A stretch of DNA of 64,000 nucleotides from Polaribacter vadi (GTDB lineage: Bacteria; Bacteroidota; Bacteroidia; Flavobacteriales; Flavobacteriaceae), in assembly GCF_001761365.1 (NCBI RefSeq), contig NZ_CP017477.1, positions 642,501-706,500 on the forward strand. The letters run 5' to 3'. The notes below the pieces were generated by a model, which saw only the letters and a program-made list of their open reading frames with translations, was not told the DNA's origin and made no database searches. Position numbers and translations under genes: made by a program. Positions 26,941 to 36,482 of this stretch are shown here, in pieces; the first letter of the stretch is position 1, and every line of letters begins with the position of its first letter.

Positions 26941-27909
26941 TTAGTCTATAATGCCTATTTTTTTGGAGTGTGCAATGGCATCTACACTTTTTTGAAAGTA
27001 TAAGAAATCTACCTGTAAACTTGCTATATTATTGCCTACTGTAATTACGTTGGTCTTGGGCTTTTTATCTGTTTGCCTGATATAGACAGCTTTGATATTT
27101 TCTGGGAAAATTTTACAGATACGTTCATATAAATAGGGATCTTTTTGAGAATCATCTCCCAACAAAACATAGTGTAACTCTGGATAGAATGAAATAATGG
27201 CTTTAATTTTCTCAAACTTATGATCGTGATTTCCACCTCCTGTAAATAGAAAATCACCCAATCCTGTTTTTATTTTCTTTAATTTAATAACTGCTTTCGG
27301 TAGTTTATATTTATTTGCAATTGCCACTATAAAAGGATATAGATTCCATTCGCTACTAGAGACATAAAAGAAGGAATTGAAAGAATGTTTATTTTTTTGT
27401 CCTGCTCTACTTAATGCTTGATAGTGTTTAGGCACCTCATCAAAAACTTTACGCCCATCTATATTTTGAGTGAGCATTACATACAGTTTTTTAAAAATAT
27501 TAGCACTGTGAGAGATGAGAAAAGTATCGTCTATATCAGAAATAATACCATATTTTCCAAGATAAGGTTTTAAAATTTCGCCAGATGAAATCATATGAAA
27601 ATCCCCATGTTTACAAATAACATTGCAAGAATGCCAACCCGCTTCTAAAGTGCTCGTAAAAGGAATTCTAAAATTAAAATAGCCATCTTTTAGTGTTTTT
27701 GTGGTAACAGAGATCTCTTGAAATTGTAAGGTTACTTCTTGATTGCCCATTGGTTTTATAGTAAACATTTTTAAGATAGAAAAGGCGTGCTTAAAATATC
27801 TTTTCTCGATACTATACTGGCTTGGTGCCCATGATTTAAACACATGCCCAGAGATGAGTAATTCTTTATCATTCATATATCCTCTATAGATACTTATATC
27901 AATCTTCAT
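26941..27909 (-). CDS. App1-family (DUF2183) phosphatidate phosphatase-like protein
   Basis: The 322-residue protein has an N-terminal beta-sandwich-like region (about 1-115). It is followed by a HAD-type catalytic domain with the D-x-D-x-T motif at 125-129 in ISDIDDTFLIS. Other motifs are FYVSSSEWNLYPF (motif II) and LLGDDSQKDPYLYERI (motif IV), as in yeast App1 and bacterial DUF2183 proteins. These dephosphorylate phosphatidic acid or related lipids. No signal peptide is present, so it acts on the cytoplasmic side. It is divergent from a diacylglycerol-kinase-like gene 56 bp away, which would run the opposite reaction; a lipid-phosphate cycle is a reasonable inference. Confidence 0.85.
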   Translation of the reverse strand: MKIDISIYRGYMNDKELLISGHVFKSWAPSQYSIEKRYFKHAFSILKMFTIKPMGNQEVTLQFQEISVTTKTLKDGYFNFRIPFTSTLEAGWHSCNVICKHGDFHMISSGEILKPYLGKYGIISDIDDTFLISHSANIFKKLYVMLTQNIDGRKVFDEVPKHYQALSRAGQKNKHSFNSFFYVSSSEWNLYPFIVAIANKYKLPKAVIKLKKIKTGLGDFLFTGGGNHDHKFEKIKAIISFYPELHYVLLGDDSQKDPYLYERICKIFPENIKAVYIRQTDKKPKTNVITVGNNIASLQVDFLYFQKSVDAIAHSKKIGIID

Positions 27910-27965
27910 ATAACATTATTACTGAAAAATTTGTAAATTTATATCACTAAATATATAAAATTATA

Positions 27966-28835
27966 GTGAAAAAAAATATTCTTTTAGTCTTAAATCCAAC
28001 AGCAGGTTCTCTTAATGTAGAACTTGTATTGTCTAAAACAAAACACTGGTCTCAAAAATTAGAGACACAGCTGAAGGTCTATAAAACCACTGGAAATAAC
28101 GATGAAGGCAAGATTAAACACTTATTAAACACAAGTACATATAGTCGTATACTAGTTGCTGGAGGCGATGGTACTCTAAAAATGGTCGCTTCTGTGGTAA
28201 TAGATACACCTATAATATTAGGTATTTTACCTTACGGTTCTGCCAATGGTTTGGCTACCTCCTTAGCAATTCCTAAAGACATCGATCAACAATTGGAAAT
28301 AGCCTTTACAAAAGATGCTATGGATATGGATACTATTTTAGTAAATGATGTTTTGTGTGTGCATATTGCAGATATGGGTATCAATGCTGAATTGATTTAC
28401 AATTACGAGAAAACAGCATCTAGTGGCATGTTGGGGTATGCGCTTCAAGTGATTCCTACATTATTTAAATCTGGCGCTCCTTATGATTTTAAAATTTCGA
28501 TAAATGATAAAGTGATGAAGGAAAAAGGGGTGTTGTTAGCTTTTGCTAACGCAGAAAAATATGGCACAGGTGCTCGTATTAATCCAGATGGCAAAATTAA
28601 TGATGGTAAATTTGAGGTAATTCTTTATAAAAAATTAAGTATCCGAGAAATTTTGAAAACCTTTTTCAAAAATTGGTCGGTGCAAAAAACATCTGTAGCT
28701 ACTTATAGTACAACCTCTGTGTCGATTGGTTGTAAAAAACCTGTCCCGCTTCAAGTAGATGGCGAATATATTGGGGAATTTAAAGATTTCTCTGCGCAGA
28801 TAAATCCTAAAAGTTTACGAGTGGCTGTGCAATAA
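27966..28835 (+). CDS. diacylglycerol kinase-like lipid kinase (DagK/YegS family)
   Basis: The 289-residue protein starts with GTG (no upstream ATG fits) and shows the DAGK catalytic domain. LVLNPTAGS lies at the N-terminus, the nucleotide loop GGDGTLKMVAS near 60, and LPYGSANGLATSL near 85. The C-terminal beta domain ends with PLQVDGEYIGE and a typical SLRVAV tail. It would phosphorylate a lipid such as diacylglycerol or sphingosine-like alcohols using ATP. Sphingolipid synthesis in many Bacteroidota makes the exact lipid uncertain. It is divergent from the App1-like phosphatase, and a hairpin lies between it and the convergent luciferase-like gene. Confidence 0.88.
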   Translation: MKKNILLVLNPTAGSLNVELVLSKTKHWSQKLETQLKVYKTTGNNDEGKIKHLLNTSTYSRILVAGGDGTLKMVASVVIDTPIILGILPYGSANGLATSLAIPKDIDQQLEIAFTKDAMDMDTILVNDVLCVHIADMGINAELIYNYEKTASSGMLGYALQVIPTLFKSGAPYDFKISINDKVMKEKGVLLAFANAEKYGTGARINPDGKINDGKFEVILYKKLSIREILKTFFKNWSVQKTSVATYSTTSVSIGCKKPVPLQVDGEYIGEFKDFSAQINPKSLRVAVQ

Positions 28836-28911
28836 CATTTACACTTAGTGGTATCTATGCCCCTCACTAATGGCAACATGCATTTTACAATAAGAAAATT
28901 CAGCGAATTTA

Positions 28912-28933
28912 AAACACTATTTTTATAGTGTTT
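28912..28933. terminator. hairpin between convergent genes
   Basis: AAACACTAT and ATAGTGTTT form a 9-bp perfect stem with a TTTT loop, placed between the lipid kinase and the convergent flavin oxidoreductase, 3 bp past the latter's stop. It could end transcripts from both sides. Confidence 0.6.
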
Positions 28934-28935
28934 AT

Positions 28936-29940
28936 TTAAGTCAACTCCTGCATGATTTCTGCAAATAATTCATAAGAACGAATTCTATCGTCGATATCGT
29001 AAATATTGGTAACAACAATCAATTCGTCTGCTTGGGTTTGCTCCATAAATTCTTGTACCTGAGCTTTTACAGTGGCTTTGCTCCCTATAAACGAATACTT
29101 TAGCATTTGTTGCACCTGTGGATGTTGTAGAATCTGCTCAAAATAAGGAGTCATGTCTGTAGGTGGCTGTACTGCTTGTCGTTTTCCTGTAAACAACCCA
29201 TAAATCAGTTGAATTAAGGAAGTTGACAAACGTTGTGCTGCTGCATCAGTCTCTGCAATAATCACGTTGATTCCTGTAATGACATAAGGTTCTTTTAACG
29301 TTGCTGACGGTTGAAAAGTGCTGCGATAAATATCCAAAGCATTCCATAAATGGGTCGTAGCAAAATGACTCGCAAAGGCATAAGGCAATCCTTTTTTGGC
29401 AGCTAAATGTGCACTGTCTGTACTAGAACCTAACACATAAATAGGCACCTCCACACCTTCTGCTACAGTAGCACGAACTTTAGCGTTTTTATTATCCGCA
29501 GAAAAATAGGTTTGAATGCTTTCTAATTCCTTTGGAAACATTTGAGAAGCTTGCATAAAATCGGCTCTAATAGCTTCTGCAGTTTCACGATCCGTTCCTG
29601 GAGCTCTTCCCAAGCCTAAATCGATTCTATTGGGATAGAGAGAGGCTAAGGTACCAAACTGCTCTGCAATAATTAAGGGTGAATGGTTGGGCAGCATGAT
29701 GCCTCCAGAACCTACACGAACGGATTGGGTTCCTTGCGCTACATAGCCTATTAAAATAGAAGTAGCGCTACTCCCAATATTTTCTGAGTTATGATGTTCT
29801 GCCAACCAATATCGGGTATATCCTGATTTTTCGGCACTTTGCGCCAAGGCTAAGGTATTGGTAAAGGTATGTTGTAAAGACTGCCCTTCTGATACTAAGG
29901 CAAGATCTAAGATGGAATATAAAGTGTTTCTATGGTTCAT
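28936..29940 (-). CDS. LLM-class flavin-dependent oxidoreductase (YhbW-like)
   Basis: The 334-residue protein is a luciferase-like monooxygenase. The start YSILDLALVSEG, the motifs YWLAEHHN and VGSGGIMLPNHSPL, and RIDLGLGRAPGTD are typical of the MsnO8/YhbW branch. LGSSTDSAHLAAKKGLPYAFASHF completes the FMN-binding barrel. It would use reduced FMN and oxygen on an unknown substrate. It ends a run of minus-strand redox genes behind a TetR regulator, but the 190-bp gap to the DsbA-like gene suggests a separate promoter. Confidence 0.88.
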   Translation of the reverse strand: MNHRNTLYSILDLALVSEGQSLQHTFTNTLALAQSAEKSGYTRYWLAEHHNSENIGSSATSILIGYVAQGTQSVRVGSGGIMLPNHSPLIIAEQFGTLASLYPNRIDLGLGRAPGTDRETAEAIRADFMQASQMFPKELESIQTYFSADNKNAKVRATVAEGVEVPIYVLGSSTDSAHLAAKKGLPYAFASHFATTHLWNALDIYRSTFQPSATLKEPYVITGINVIIAETDAAAQRLSTSLIQLIYGLFTGKRQAVQPPTDMTPYFEQILQHPQVQQMLKYSFIGSKATVKAQVQEFMEQTQADELIVVTNIYDIDDRIRSYELFAEIMQELT

Positions 29941-30130
29941 AACGTTTACTTTTAATTGCTATACGTAAAATTATATAGCACTTATTTTTTAATGCTCTAA
30001 CAAAGACACTACTCAGTATCATTGCACACTGTTTTATCAAATCGATTCCTGCATAGCTTTATACACCACACAGGATTCTTATCATTGTATGTGGCATTGC
30101 ATCCAATTTTTTGTGAGAGTAAAAGTACTT

Positions 30131-30775
30131 TTATTCAGCCAGTAATTCTGTTAATACTTGCTTAAAAGTAGCAACAGGTTGTGCACCTGTAACAGCACTT
30201 TTACGGTTAAAAACAATGGTAGGTACAGAGTTTACTCCCATATTTTTCCAATAGTTTTGTTGGTCTCTAACTGCTGAACGAGCTGCCTCATCGTCTAATT
30301 TTGCCAATGCTTTGTCTGCATCCAAACCAACACTTAAAAGAGCCTCTTTTAAAACTTCTTTTGTAGAAACATCTTTACGATCGCTGAAAAAGGCTTTTGT
30401 CAGGGTCATCTTTAGTTCGGTTTGCTTTCCGTAATCTTTGGCATATTCTAATAAAACATGGGCATCAAATGTGTTGACCATGCGCATTCCATCAAAATAA
30501 TCAAACTTAAAACCGAGTTCAGCACCAGCTTCAGTCATCATTTTTTTCGATTCATTTTGTTGGGCTGTGGTTGATCCATATTTTTCGGTAATATGCTCGT
30601 TTACATTCTGTCCTTCAGCTGGCATGTTGGGATTCAGTTCAAAAGGTTGCCATGTAATGTCTACTTGGTCTTCTACCCCAAGTTCTGTAATTGCTTTTTC
30701 CAAACGTTTGTAGCCAATGGTACACCAAGGACATACAACATCGGATACGATATCTATTTTTAATATTTTTGTCAT
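30131..30775 (-). CDS. DsbA-family oxidoreductase (FrnE-like)
   Basis: The 214-residue cytoplasmic protein has a thioredoxin fold with the redox pair C15-P-W-C18 (VVCPWCTIGYKRL) and a helical insertion. The cis-Pro lies in GVNSVPTIVFN. The FrnE branch uses thiol-disulfide or glutathione-like chemistry and is often found with stress genes. The start is 2 bp after the EthD-like gene, so the two are co-transcribed and probably translationally coupled. The neighbouring AhpD-like and EthD-like genes and the TetR repressor point to a response to an oxidising or electrophilic compound. Confidence 0.88.
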   Translation of the reverse strand: MTKILKIDIVSDVVCPWCTIGYKRLEKAITELGVEDQVDITWQPFELNPNMPAEGQNVNEHITEKYGSTTAQQNESKKMMTEAGAELGFKFDYFDGMRMVNTFDAHVLLEYAKDYGKQTELKMTLTKAFFSDRKDVSTKEVLKEALLSVGLDADKALAKLDDEAARSAVRDQQNYWKNMGVNSVPTIVFNRKSAVTGAQPVATFKQVLTELLAE

Positions 30776-30777
30776 CT

Positions 30778-31092
30778 TTAAAAGGGTATTAATTCACTTA
30801 TTTGAAGTACACCTTGTACATTGGTGTAATTTTTAACATCGGCTGCAAAAACGGCTGCATGAGGTCCAAAAGACTCTTGAAAAACGACAACACTCTCAAA
30901 TTTTAAATGAGCAATGGCTACGTAAGGTGCAGGTTCTCCAGGAACTCGACTTCCGATGCCTAAATCTAATTCTAATCCTTTTAAAGCACTCCCTACTAAT
31001 TTTGTAATCATGGGTAAATGCGTATTTTTATAATATTCAGCATCAAACTGAATATCTTTACTGTTGGGATATAAAACGGATACTTTAATCAT
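30778..31092 (-). CDS. EthD-family protein
   Basis: The 104-residue protein is a small ferredoxin-like dimer of the EthD type. VSVLYPNSKDIQFDAEYYKN and THLPMITKLVG form the family start, and AHLKFESVVVFQESFGPHA the middle. EthD proteins are needed for some oxidative degradations, but their reaction is poorly known. It lies between the AhpD-like and DsbA-like genes on one transcript. No signal peptide is present, and the length is normal. Confidence 0.85.
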   Translation of the reverse strand: MIKVSVLYPNSKDIQFDAEYYKNTHLPMITKLVGSALKGLELDLGIGSRVPGEPAPYVAIAHLKFESVVVFQESFGPHAAVFAADVKNYTNVQGVLQISELIPF

Positions 31093-31198
31093 GTGTTTTT
31101 ATTTTTAATAGATTCATTTTATTTAAAACCACACCTCCCAAATAAACGGAAGGTGTAATTTTTTAAACTATGCTTGTATTTTAGCTACTATAAAGCGA

Positions 31199-31750
31199 CT
31201 ATTTTTTTTCCCAAGCAAACTTTTTGAAGGGAGCATCTACAGGCGTATTTGCAATACGATTGGTGTAATTACTGATTACTTTTTGCGACAATCCTAAAAT
31301 AATATCTAAAACTTGTTGTTCGCCATAACCAGCTGCATAAAAAGCCTCCAACTCTTCTTGTGAAACTTGTCCACGATTTCTAGTAATCGTTAAGGTCAAG
31401 GTTCTTAATGCCTCTAACTTTGCATCCGCTAAAGGTGTTTCGTTACGCAACGCATCAGTAATGCTATCATCTACTTTCATCATTTTTGCAATACCAGTAT
31501 GTGCAGGGACACAATAATGACAGGCATGTTCTACGTTAATGGTTTGCCATACCACTGTTAATTCTTCCTTGTTAAAAGATGATTCTGTAAATAGTTTATG
31601 CAACGTTTGGTAGGCTTCAAATAATTGCGGAGAACCTGCTAAAACACCATGCAAACTAGGAATCATTCCATTCGATTTTAATGATTTTTCTAATAACGTT
31701 TTACTTGCTTCTGGTGCTGTTTCTAAATTGTGAATTTTTAAAGTTGTCAT
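31199..31750 (-). CDS. carboxymuconolactone decarboxylase family protein (AhpD-like)
   Basis: The 183-residue all-helical protein has the AhpD signature EHACHYCVPAHTGIAKMM, with a redox C-x-x-C and the following His. Proteins with this motif act as alkylhydroperoxidases or reduce peroxiredoxins. It is the first structural gene after the TetR regulator, and its promoter region contains the palindrome CTAAAC-N4-GTTTAG at 31785-31800. That supports direct repression by the TetR protein next door. The following EthD and DsbA-like genes are 107 bp downstream and probably in the same regulon. Confidence 0.88.
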   Translation of the reverse strand: MTTLKIHNLETAPEASKTLLEKSLKSNGMIPSLHGVLAGSPQLFEAYQTLHKLFTESSFNKEELTVVWQTINVEHACHYCVPAHTGIAKMMKVDDSITDALRNETPLADAKLEALRTLTLTITRNRGQVSQEELEAFYAAGYGEQQVLDIILGLSQKVISNYTNRIANTPVDAPFKKFAWEKK

Positions 31751-31784
31751 ATTTTTAATTTTATACTATGAATGTTTAATATTA

Positions 31785-31800
31785 CTAAACGATTGTTTAG
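31785..31800. promoter_or_regulatory. TetR-type operator upstream of the AhpD-like gene
   Basis: CTAAACGATTGTTTAG is a 16-bp inverted repeat (6-bp arms, 4-bp spacer), 34 bp upstream of the AhpD-like start and 19 bp after the TetR stop. A near-identical site occurs at 32406-32421. Confidence 0.7.
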
Positions 31801-31819
31801 TTTTTGTGAAAAAAAATGT

Positions 31820-32383
31820 TTATAGGTTTTTAAAGATCATTTCTATATAATCTTCTATTTCTTTTTGAGTGTTTACTCGAGAAGCCGCTGCTAATCCATG
31901 TTTTGCTAAAACCAAATAATTGGCTTGCTTTACAATTGTTGCTGCGTCTTTAGAGGCGTCCATGCTTAATTTCTCAATGAATATCTCTTTTAAAGTATCC
32001 ATAAATACCGTCATTTGTTCTTTGATAATCAGATCATCATTTTCAGCAAACTCATTGTAAGTGTTCGTTACCAAACACCCTTTATGGTTCCCTTCTTGTT
32101 GATTGATAGCAACAGAATCATAAAAAAACTGTTTGATACCATCAATACCATTTTTGTTTTTCCTTAAATCATCAAACAAGCTTTTCGTTATTTCTTTATA
32201 ACACTTAATGCTTTCCAAAAAAAGACCGTGTTTATTTCCAAAACTAGCGTAGATAGAAAACTTGTTAATGCCCATTTCTTTTTCGAGCATTTGCATAGAA
32301 GTTGTTTCATAGCCATTCTTCCAAAAAAGGCGCATTGCTTTTTCGACTACTTCATCTTCGTTATATTGTTTTTTTCTTGCCAT
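31820..32383 (-). CDS. TetR/AcrR-family transcriptional repressor
   Basis: The 187-residue protein has the TetR helix-turn-helix (about 6-52, EDEVVEKAMRLFWKNGYETT ... GINKFSIYASFGNKHGLF) and a helical ligand domain with a conserved-looking Cys in HKGCLVTNTYNEF near residue 100. Proteins of this type with G-C-x-x-x-N-T are frequent repressors of redox-stress genes and may sense electrophiles through the Cys. It sits upstream of the AhpD/EthD/DsbA genes on the same strand. Matching palindromes upstream of its own start and of the AhpD-like gene suggest autoregulation and control of both units. Confidence 0.88.
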   Translation of the reverse strand: MARKKQYNEDEVVEKAMRLFWKNGYETTSMQMLEKEMGINKFSIYASFGNKHGLFLESIKCYKEITKSLFDDLRKNKNGIDGIKQFFYDSVAINQQEGNHKGCLVTNTYNEFAENDDLIIKEQMTVFMDTLKEIFIEKLSMDASKDAATIVKQANYLVLAKHGLAAASRVNTQKEIEDYIEMIFKNL

Positions 32384-32405
32384 AAGTTTTAACTACGGCA
32401 CAAAA

Positions 32406-32421
32406 CTAAACAATCAGTTAG
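32406..32421. promoter_or_regulatory. TetR-type operator upstream of the TetR gene
   Basis: CTAAACAATCAGTTAG is an imperfect version of the palindrome at 31785-31800, placed 22 bp upstream of the TetR start. The two sites share the layout CTAAAC-N4-nGTTTAG or its variant. Confidence 0.65.
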
Positions 32422-32774
32422 TAATAACCAACTATTTAACTCGTATTAACGTTTTTTTAATGATTTGGTTGATAATTTAAGAAAGAGGTTCAAAAAAAAC
32501 TTTCCTTAAAAATTGATGCTATCCGAATGAAATCAGTGGCTAACACTTATATACTACATGTTAACAACTTTAAATTTTAGTCAACCTTATAATTTAAAGT
32601 TTTTATACGTTATTTTTATATATTATAAATTCTTGTGTTCGGTACAGCTTATTTAATAGTTTTATACAGATAATCATCACCAGCATTTTTAACAAAAAGA
32701 AATTTATGCCTAGAGCCATATCACCTTATAAAACCAGGCAACAAAAATGCACTAACAATCCATCAACAAAGAAA

Positions 32775-33686
32775 ATGAATTTAAGAAATCTACTTTTTAA
32801 GTTAGTGATAGTCCTCACTATAATTGCTTGTCAACCAACCAATAAACAGACAAAGATTCCTGCTACTCAAGTAAAAGAGGCTATAAATAAAGAAAATGTA
32901 GTATTTACTAGTGAGGGAATTCAATTAGCAGGTACTTTGTATAGTCCTGTAAACCCTCATGCAGCGGTTGTGCTTGTTCACGGTTCAGATTCAGTGCCTC
33001 GAATGAAGAAGTTAGCTACCTTATTAGTAAAAAATAATGTGTTAGTTTTTACGTATGATAAACGAGGTGTTGGAGAATCTGGAGGTGTTTATGCAGGACC
33101 AGAAGTTGGGACTAATAATATTAGTCGTGAAAATCTACATCTATTAGCAAAAGATGCCAGTGCTGCTGTTCAATTAATTCATACAAAAAACAAAGACGTC
33201 CCTATTGGTCTTCTTGGCGCAAGTCAGGCTGGGTGGATCATTCCAATCGTTGCAAACAAGAATCCATTCGTCCAATTTATGGTGTTGTTCAGTGCCCCAA
33301 CCATTACTACGCTCGAACAATTAAGATTTCAATTTTATACCAATGGAAGAACAGATTTTTGGGAACATACTACAGAAAAAGACGCACGTGAGCATATTAA
33401 AGACGACCCTGATAGATATCAATTTGAACCTATGGATCCAAAAGAGGTTTTAAAAACGCTTTCGATTCCTGGTTTATGGCTATTTGGAGAAAAGGACATT
33501 CAAATTCCTGTAAAAATGTGTATCGAGCAAATCAACACCCTAAAATTAGAAAATAAACCTTTTGAATATGTTTTATTTCCTTCTTTAGGGCACCACACGT
33601 ATCAAGAAGAACCTATAAATATTTCGCTAAATTGGATCAAACAACAAACTGTAACTTCTAAGAATGCTTTAAACAACTTAAATTGA
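32775..33686 (+). CDS. alpha/beta-hydrolase lipoprotein
   Basis: The start at 32775 is chosen over an in-frame ATG at 32706 because it gives a lipoprotein signal, MNLRNLLFKLVIVLTIIACQ, with the lipobox Cys. The mature part is an alpha/beta hydrolase with the oxyanion region VLVHGSDSVPR, the segment TYDKRGVGESGG, and the nucleophile elbow GLLGASQAGW. The acid and His lie in GEKDIQIP and LGHHTYQEE near the end. It would act on an ester or amide substrate from the membrane surface. It stands alone on the plus strand; the 320 bp before it hold no gene. Confidence 0.82.
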   Translation: MNLRNLLFKLVIVLTIIACQPTNKQTKIPATQVKEAINKENVVFTSEGIQLAGTLYSPVNPHAAVVLVHGSDSVPRMKKLATLLVKNNVLVFTYDKRGVGESGGVYAGPEVGTNNISRENLHLLAKDASAAVQLIHTKNKDVPIGLLGASQAGWIIPIVANKNPFVQFMVLFSAPTITTLEQLRFQFYTNGRTDFWEHTTEKDAREHIKDDPDRYQFEPMDPKEVLKTLSIPGLWLFGEKDIQIPVKMCIEQINTLKLENKPFEYVLFPSLGHHTYQEEPINISLNWIKQQTVTSKNALNNLN

Positions 33687-33819
33687 TGAAGTATTCCCTA
33701 CAAATTAACAGCTACATTTTTTTATAGGTAGCAAAACCAACAGATGTTCTATGTGATTTTTAATTGCTAAATTACATGCTTTAAATACCACATCATTTGC
33801 CATCATTAAAAACTAACAA

Positions 33820-35244
33820 ATGAAACACATAAAAACAACTATAGGAATAATCCTCCTTTTAATTGTTCATACCACCAGCTATGGACAAGCCTTCTCTAGA
33901 CAAGTAACTCCCTATATTGCTATCCAAGATACTGTAGTTGCTCTTACCAATGTAACCCTAATTGATGGAACTGGTAACGCAGTAAAATACCAACAAGATA
34001 TTTTAATTAACAACCATAAAATTGCTGCTATTGGCAAAACAGGAACTATTGAATTTCCTGAAAATACCACTTTGATTGATGGAACAGGAAAAACAGTGAT
34101 TCCTGGATTTGTGATGTTGCATGAACACCTATTTTATGCAAAACCCCATAATGGCAACTACAAAGGCGTGCATATGACCAATACATTTCCGCAAATGTAT
34201 TTGGCAGGAGGTGTAACCACCATGCGAACTGCCGGAAGTTTTGAAGCCTCAGCAGATTTAAATATCAAGAACCTCATCAACCAAGGAAAAATGGTGGGGC
34301 CAGCCATGGACGTGTCTACACCTCATGTAGAACGATTGGGATTTATTCCTCAATTACAATCGCTTTATGGTGATGAAAATATCGAAAATTGGTTGCACTA
34401 TTGGTTTGACAAAGGCATTACCTCTGTAAAAGTCTATAACAACATTACCAAAGAAGATTTAAAAAAGATAATTGAAGTTTCGCATGCTAGAAACATCAAG
34501 GTAACTGGGCATTTATGTTCTATCACTTATGAAGAAGCAGCCAATTTAGGCATCGATAATCTAGAACATACCTTTATGGCAGCCACCGATTTTGTAGCGG
34601 ATAAACAAGAAAACGACTGTGTAAGAGGCGAACGTTCCTTAAATGAGTTGGCTGATGATGATCCAAAGTTATTGGCTTTAATGCAGCTTCTAATCGATAA
34701 AAATGTAACCTTAACCTATACACCTACTGTATTTGAACCCTATACCAACAGAGAAGTTATTATTGGCGGAGGTCATGTGGCACTAGCCCCCTATCTCTTA
34801 GAACAGCAGCAAGCAATCTATGATCATTCCATACACACCAAAAGAGATTCTTTGAGTTTGTTAAGCTTTCAAAAGGAAATGAGACGCGTATTAAAGTTTC
34901 ATGCTATGGGTGGGAATATTGTAGTGGGAACAGATCCTACTGGAAGTGGAAAAACAATTGCTGGCTATGCAAACCAACGATTGATTGAATTATTGATTGA
35001 AACTGGTTTTAGCATAGAAGAATCTATAAAATTAGCCACCTTAAATGGTGCCAACTATTTAGAAATAGCCGATACAACAGGAACAATAACCGTTGGAAAA
35101 AATGCCGATTTAATACTGATGAATGGCGACTTATCAAAAGATATTAGAAGCATTAGAAACATGGAAATTGTTTTTAAAAACGGCGTTGGTTTTGATTCTA
35201 AAAAAATATTTGAAGCTGTAAAAGGAAAAGTAGGAGCTTATTAA
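33820..35244 (+). CDS. exported amidohydrolase (imidazolonepropionase/prolidase-like)
   Basis: The 474-residue protein begins with a signal peptide (about 1-23, ending in TTSYGQ). It then has the amidohydrolase layout: a small beta domain (VTLIDGTG), then PGFVMLHEHLF with metal ligands H101 and H103. KVYNNIT carries the bridging-Lys position, HLCS and LEHTF further His ligands, and GTDPTG the catalytic Asp. The C-terminus ends with GKNADLILMNGDL, the usual closing motif. The family includes secreted prolidases and related peptidases acting in the periplasm. The substrate is not decidable. It is 133 bp from the hydrolase gene. Confidence 0.85.
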   Translation: MKHIKTTIGIILLLIVHTTSYGQAFSRQVTPYIAIQDTVVALTNVTLIDGTGNAVKYQQDILINNHKIAAIGKTGTIEFPENTTLIDGTGKTVIPGFVMLHEHLFYAKPHNGNYKGVHMTNTFPQMYLAGGVTTMRTAGSFEASADLNIKNLINQGKMVGPAMDVSTPHVERLGFIPQLQSLYGDENIENWLHYWFDKGITSVKVYNNITKEDLKKIIEVSHARNIKVTGHLCSITYEEAANLGIDNLEHTFMAATDFVADKQENDCVRGERSLNELADDDPKLLALMQLLIDKNVTLTYTPTVFEPYTNREVIIGGGHVALAPYLLEQQQAIYDHSIHTKRDSLSLLSFQKEMRRVLKFHAMGGNIVVGTDPTGSGKTIAGYANQRLIELLIETGFSIEESIKLATLNGANYLEIADTTGTITVGKNADLILMNGDLSKDIRSIRNMEIVFKNGVGFDSKKIFEAVKGKVGAY

Positions 35245-35383
35245 AAGAATATTTTAAACACCCTGTAAACTAGTTATTCAAATAATAAATAAAAATGAAT
35301 ATCGTTATAAGTTTACAGAAAGAAGTGATTATTATACATATAAAAAACGAATAAATTAATCCCCCTAAAGTTGCACATACACA

Positions 35384-36109
35384 TTGATACAAAACCATAT
35401 TGAAAAAGAATTTATTGGAATTATAGGCAACCGACCTATTTATAAAATTGTAAGAGCCAATAGTGCAAAATTGCCTTTTAAAGTTACGAGTAGAACCCTT
35501 ATTATTGGAGATGGATTGAACGCGCCCTTATTAATTGTAAAGGATGCTTTAAAAGCGATGTATCATTATATTTTAGAAGCTCCAATATTTAATTTCAACG
35601 GATTAGATTCTCCTGGGTATTTAGGTTTTACAGATAAAGAAATCCTAACGTATATTGTTTTTAACCACGATCCAAAGGGGCATTTTATCTATCATAATTA
35701 TACACAGCAACATAAAAGTTCATTAAAACAAATGTGTAAAAGCAACCTATTAGAAAAACCCTTCAGTGAAATGAATGTGTTCGATTTTAATACATGGCTT
35801 CATATACATATTGGCGCTTTTGTTTGGTTTTATTGTAAGGACATCACCGATTTTATTACGTTTTCTTCCTATGATTATTTTGTTGAAAATTATTTAGAAA
35901 ATGTTACCATGCCCAATACAGCTAAGAATGTTATTGGAATTCCAGAAAATATAGATTCTTTACAAGGTTTAGAGGTGGAACATAAAAAGAAAATTCGGTT
36001 TTCTACATTTGATAGTCCAGATGATGAATTCTTTATGAACGAATTAATCGCAGGAAATCATTGGGATTTAGATAATGTTTACGATTATTTTAAAGAGCGC
36101 AAAAATTAA
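35384..36109 (+). CDS. conserved protein of unknown function (non-ATG start)
   Basis: The frame gives 241 residues if read from a TTG at 35384; no ATG is available near the start, so translation from TTG or loss of an original N-terminus are both possible. The product is soluble and rich in aromatic residues (YNYTQQHKS, TWLHIHIGAFVWFYCKDI, SYDYFVENYLENV). No family is recognised and no signal peptide is present. It follows the amidohydrolase by 140 bp on the same strand. Composition matches the neighbours, so it is probably a real gene. Confidence 0.6.
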   Translation: MIQNHIEKEFIGIIGNRPIYKIVRANSAKLPFKVTSRTLIIGDGLNAPLLIVKDALKAMYHYILEAPIFNFNGLDSPGYLGFTDKEILTYIVFNHDPKGHFIYHNYTQQHKSSLKQMCKSNLLEKPFSEMNVFDFNTWLHIHIGAFVWFYCKDITDFITFSSYDYFVENYLENVTMPNTAKNVIGIPENIDSLQGLEVEHKKKIRFSTFDSPDDEFFMNELIAGNHWDLDNVYDYFKERKN

Positions 36110-36262
36110 AGAATTGTATAAAATGGAATGCTATATAATGCTTTTACTGGCAAATGATAAAAAGCATTGCTAATTTTACAATCCATTTGTGCTAGGCTGC
36201 TAATGTTTGCCAAAACTTTATTAAGCGATTTAGCTGTTCTTTTAAATTGACTACCTGAACAC

Positions 36263-36404
36263 TCGTCATTGCCAGCTCCTGTTGCGATATATGAAGCAAT
36301 CTCAGTTGTGGCAATCTGGTGGCTGTTACCTTCTGATCTTTTGGGACTTACTCTCGTGTTTTTACTCTTATGTGGATTTGCCACGTCCTGTCTCCTAGCA
36401 ATGA
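36263..36404. repeat. degenerate family B repeat
   Basis: The ends CGTCATTGCC and CTCCTAGCAATGAT and the inner TGGCAATCTG match family B with several changes. A further half copy is recognisable near 36826-36900. Both flank the tRNA-Tyr gene. Confidence 0.65.
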
Positions 36405-36482
36405 TCGATTCGCGTATGTTTACTCTATAAAATGAAATAGCTATACAATTTGTGGTAGGGTTCAATCAAAAAAGGTTCATTG

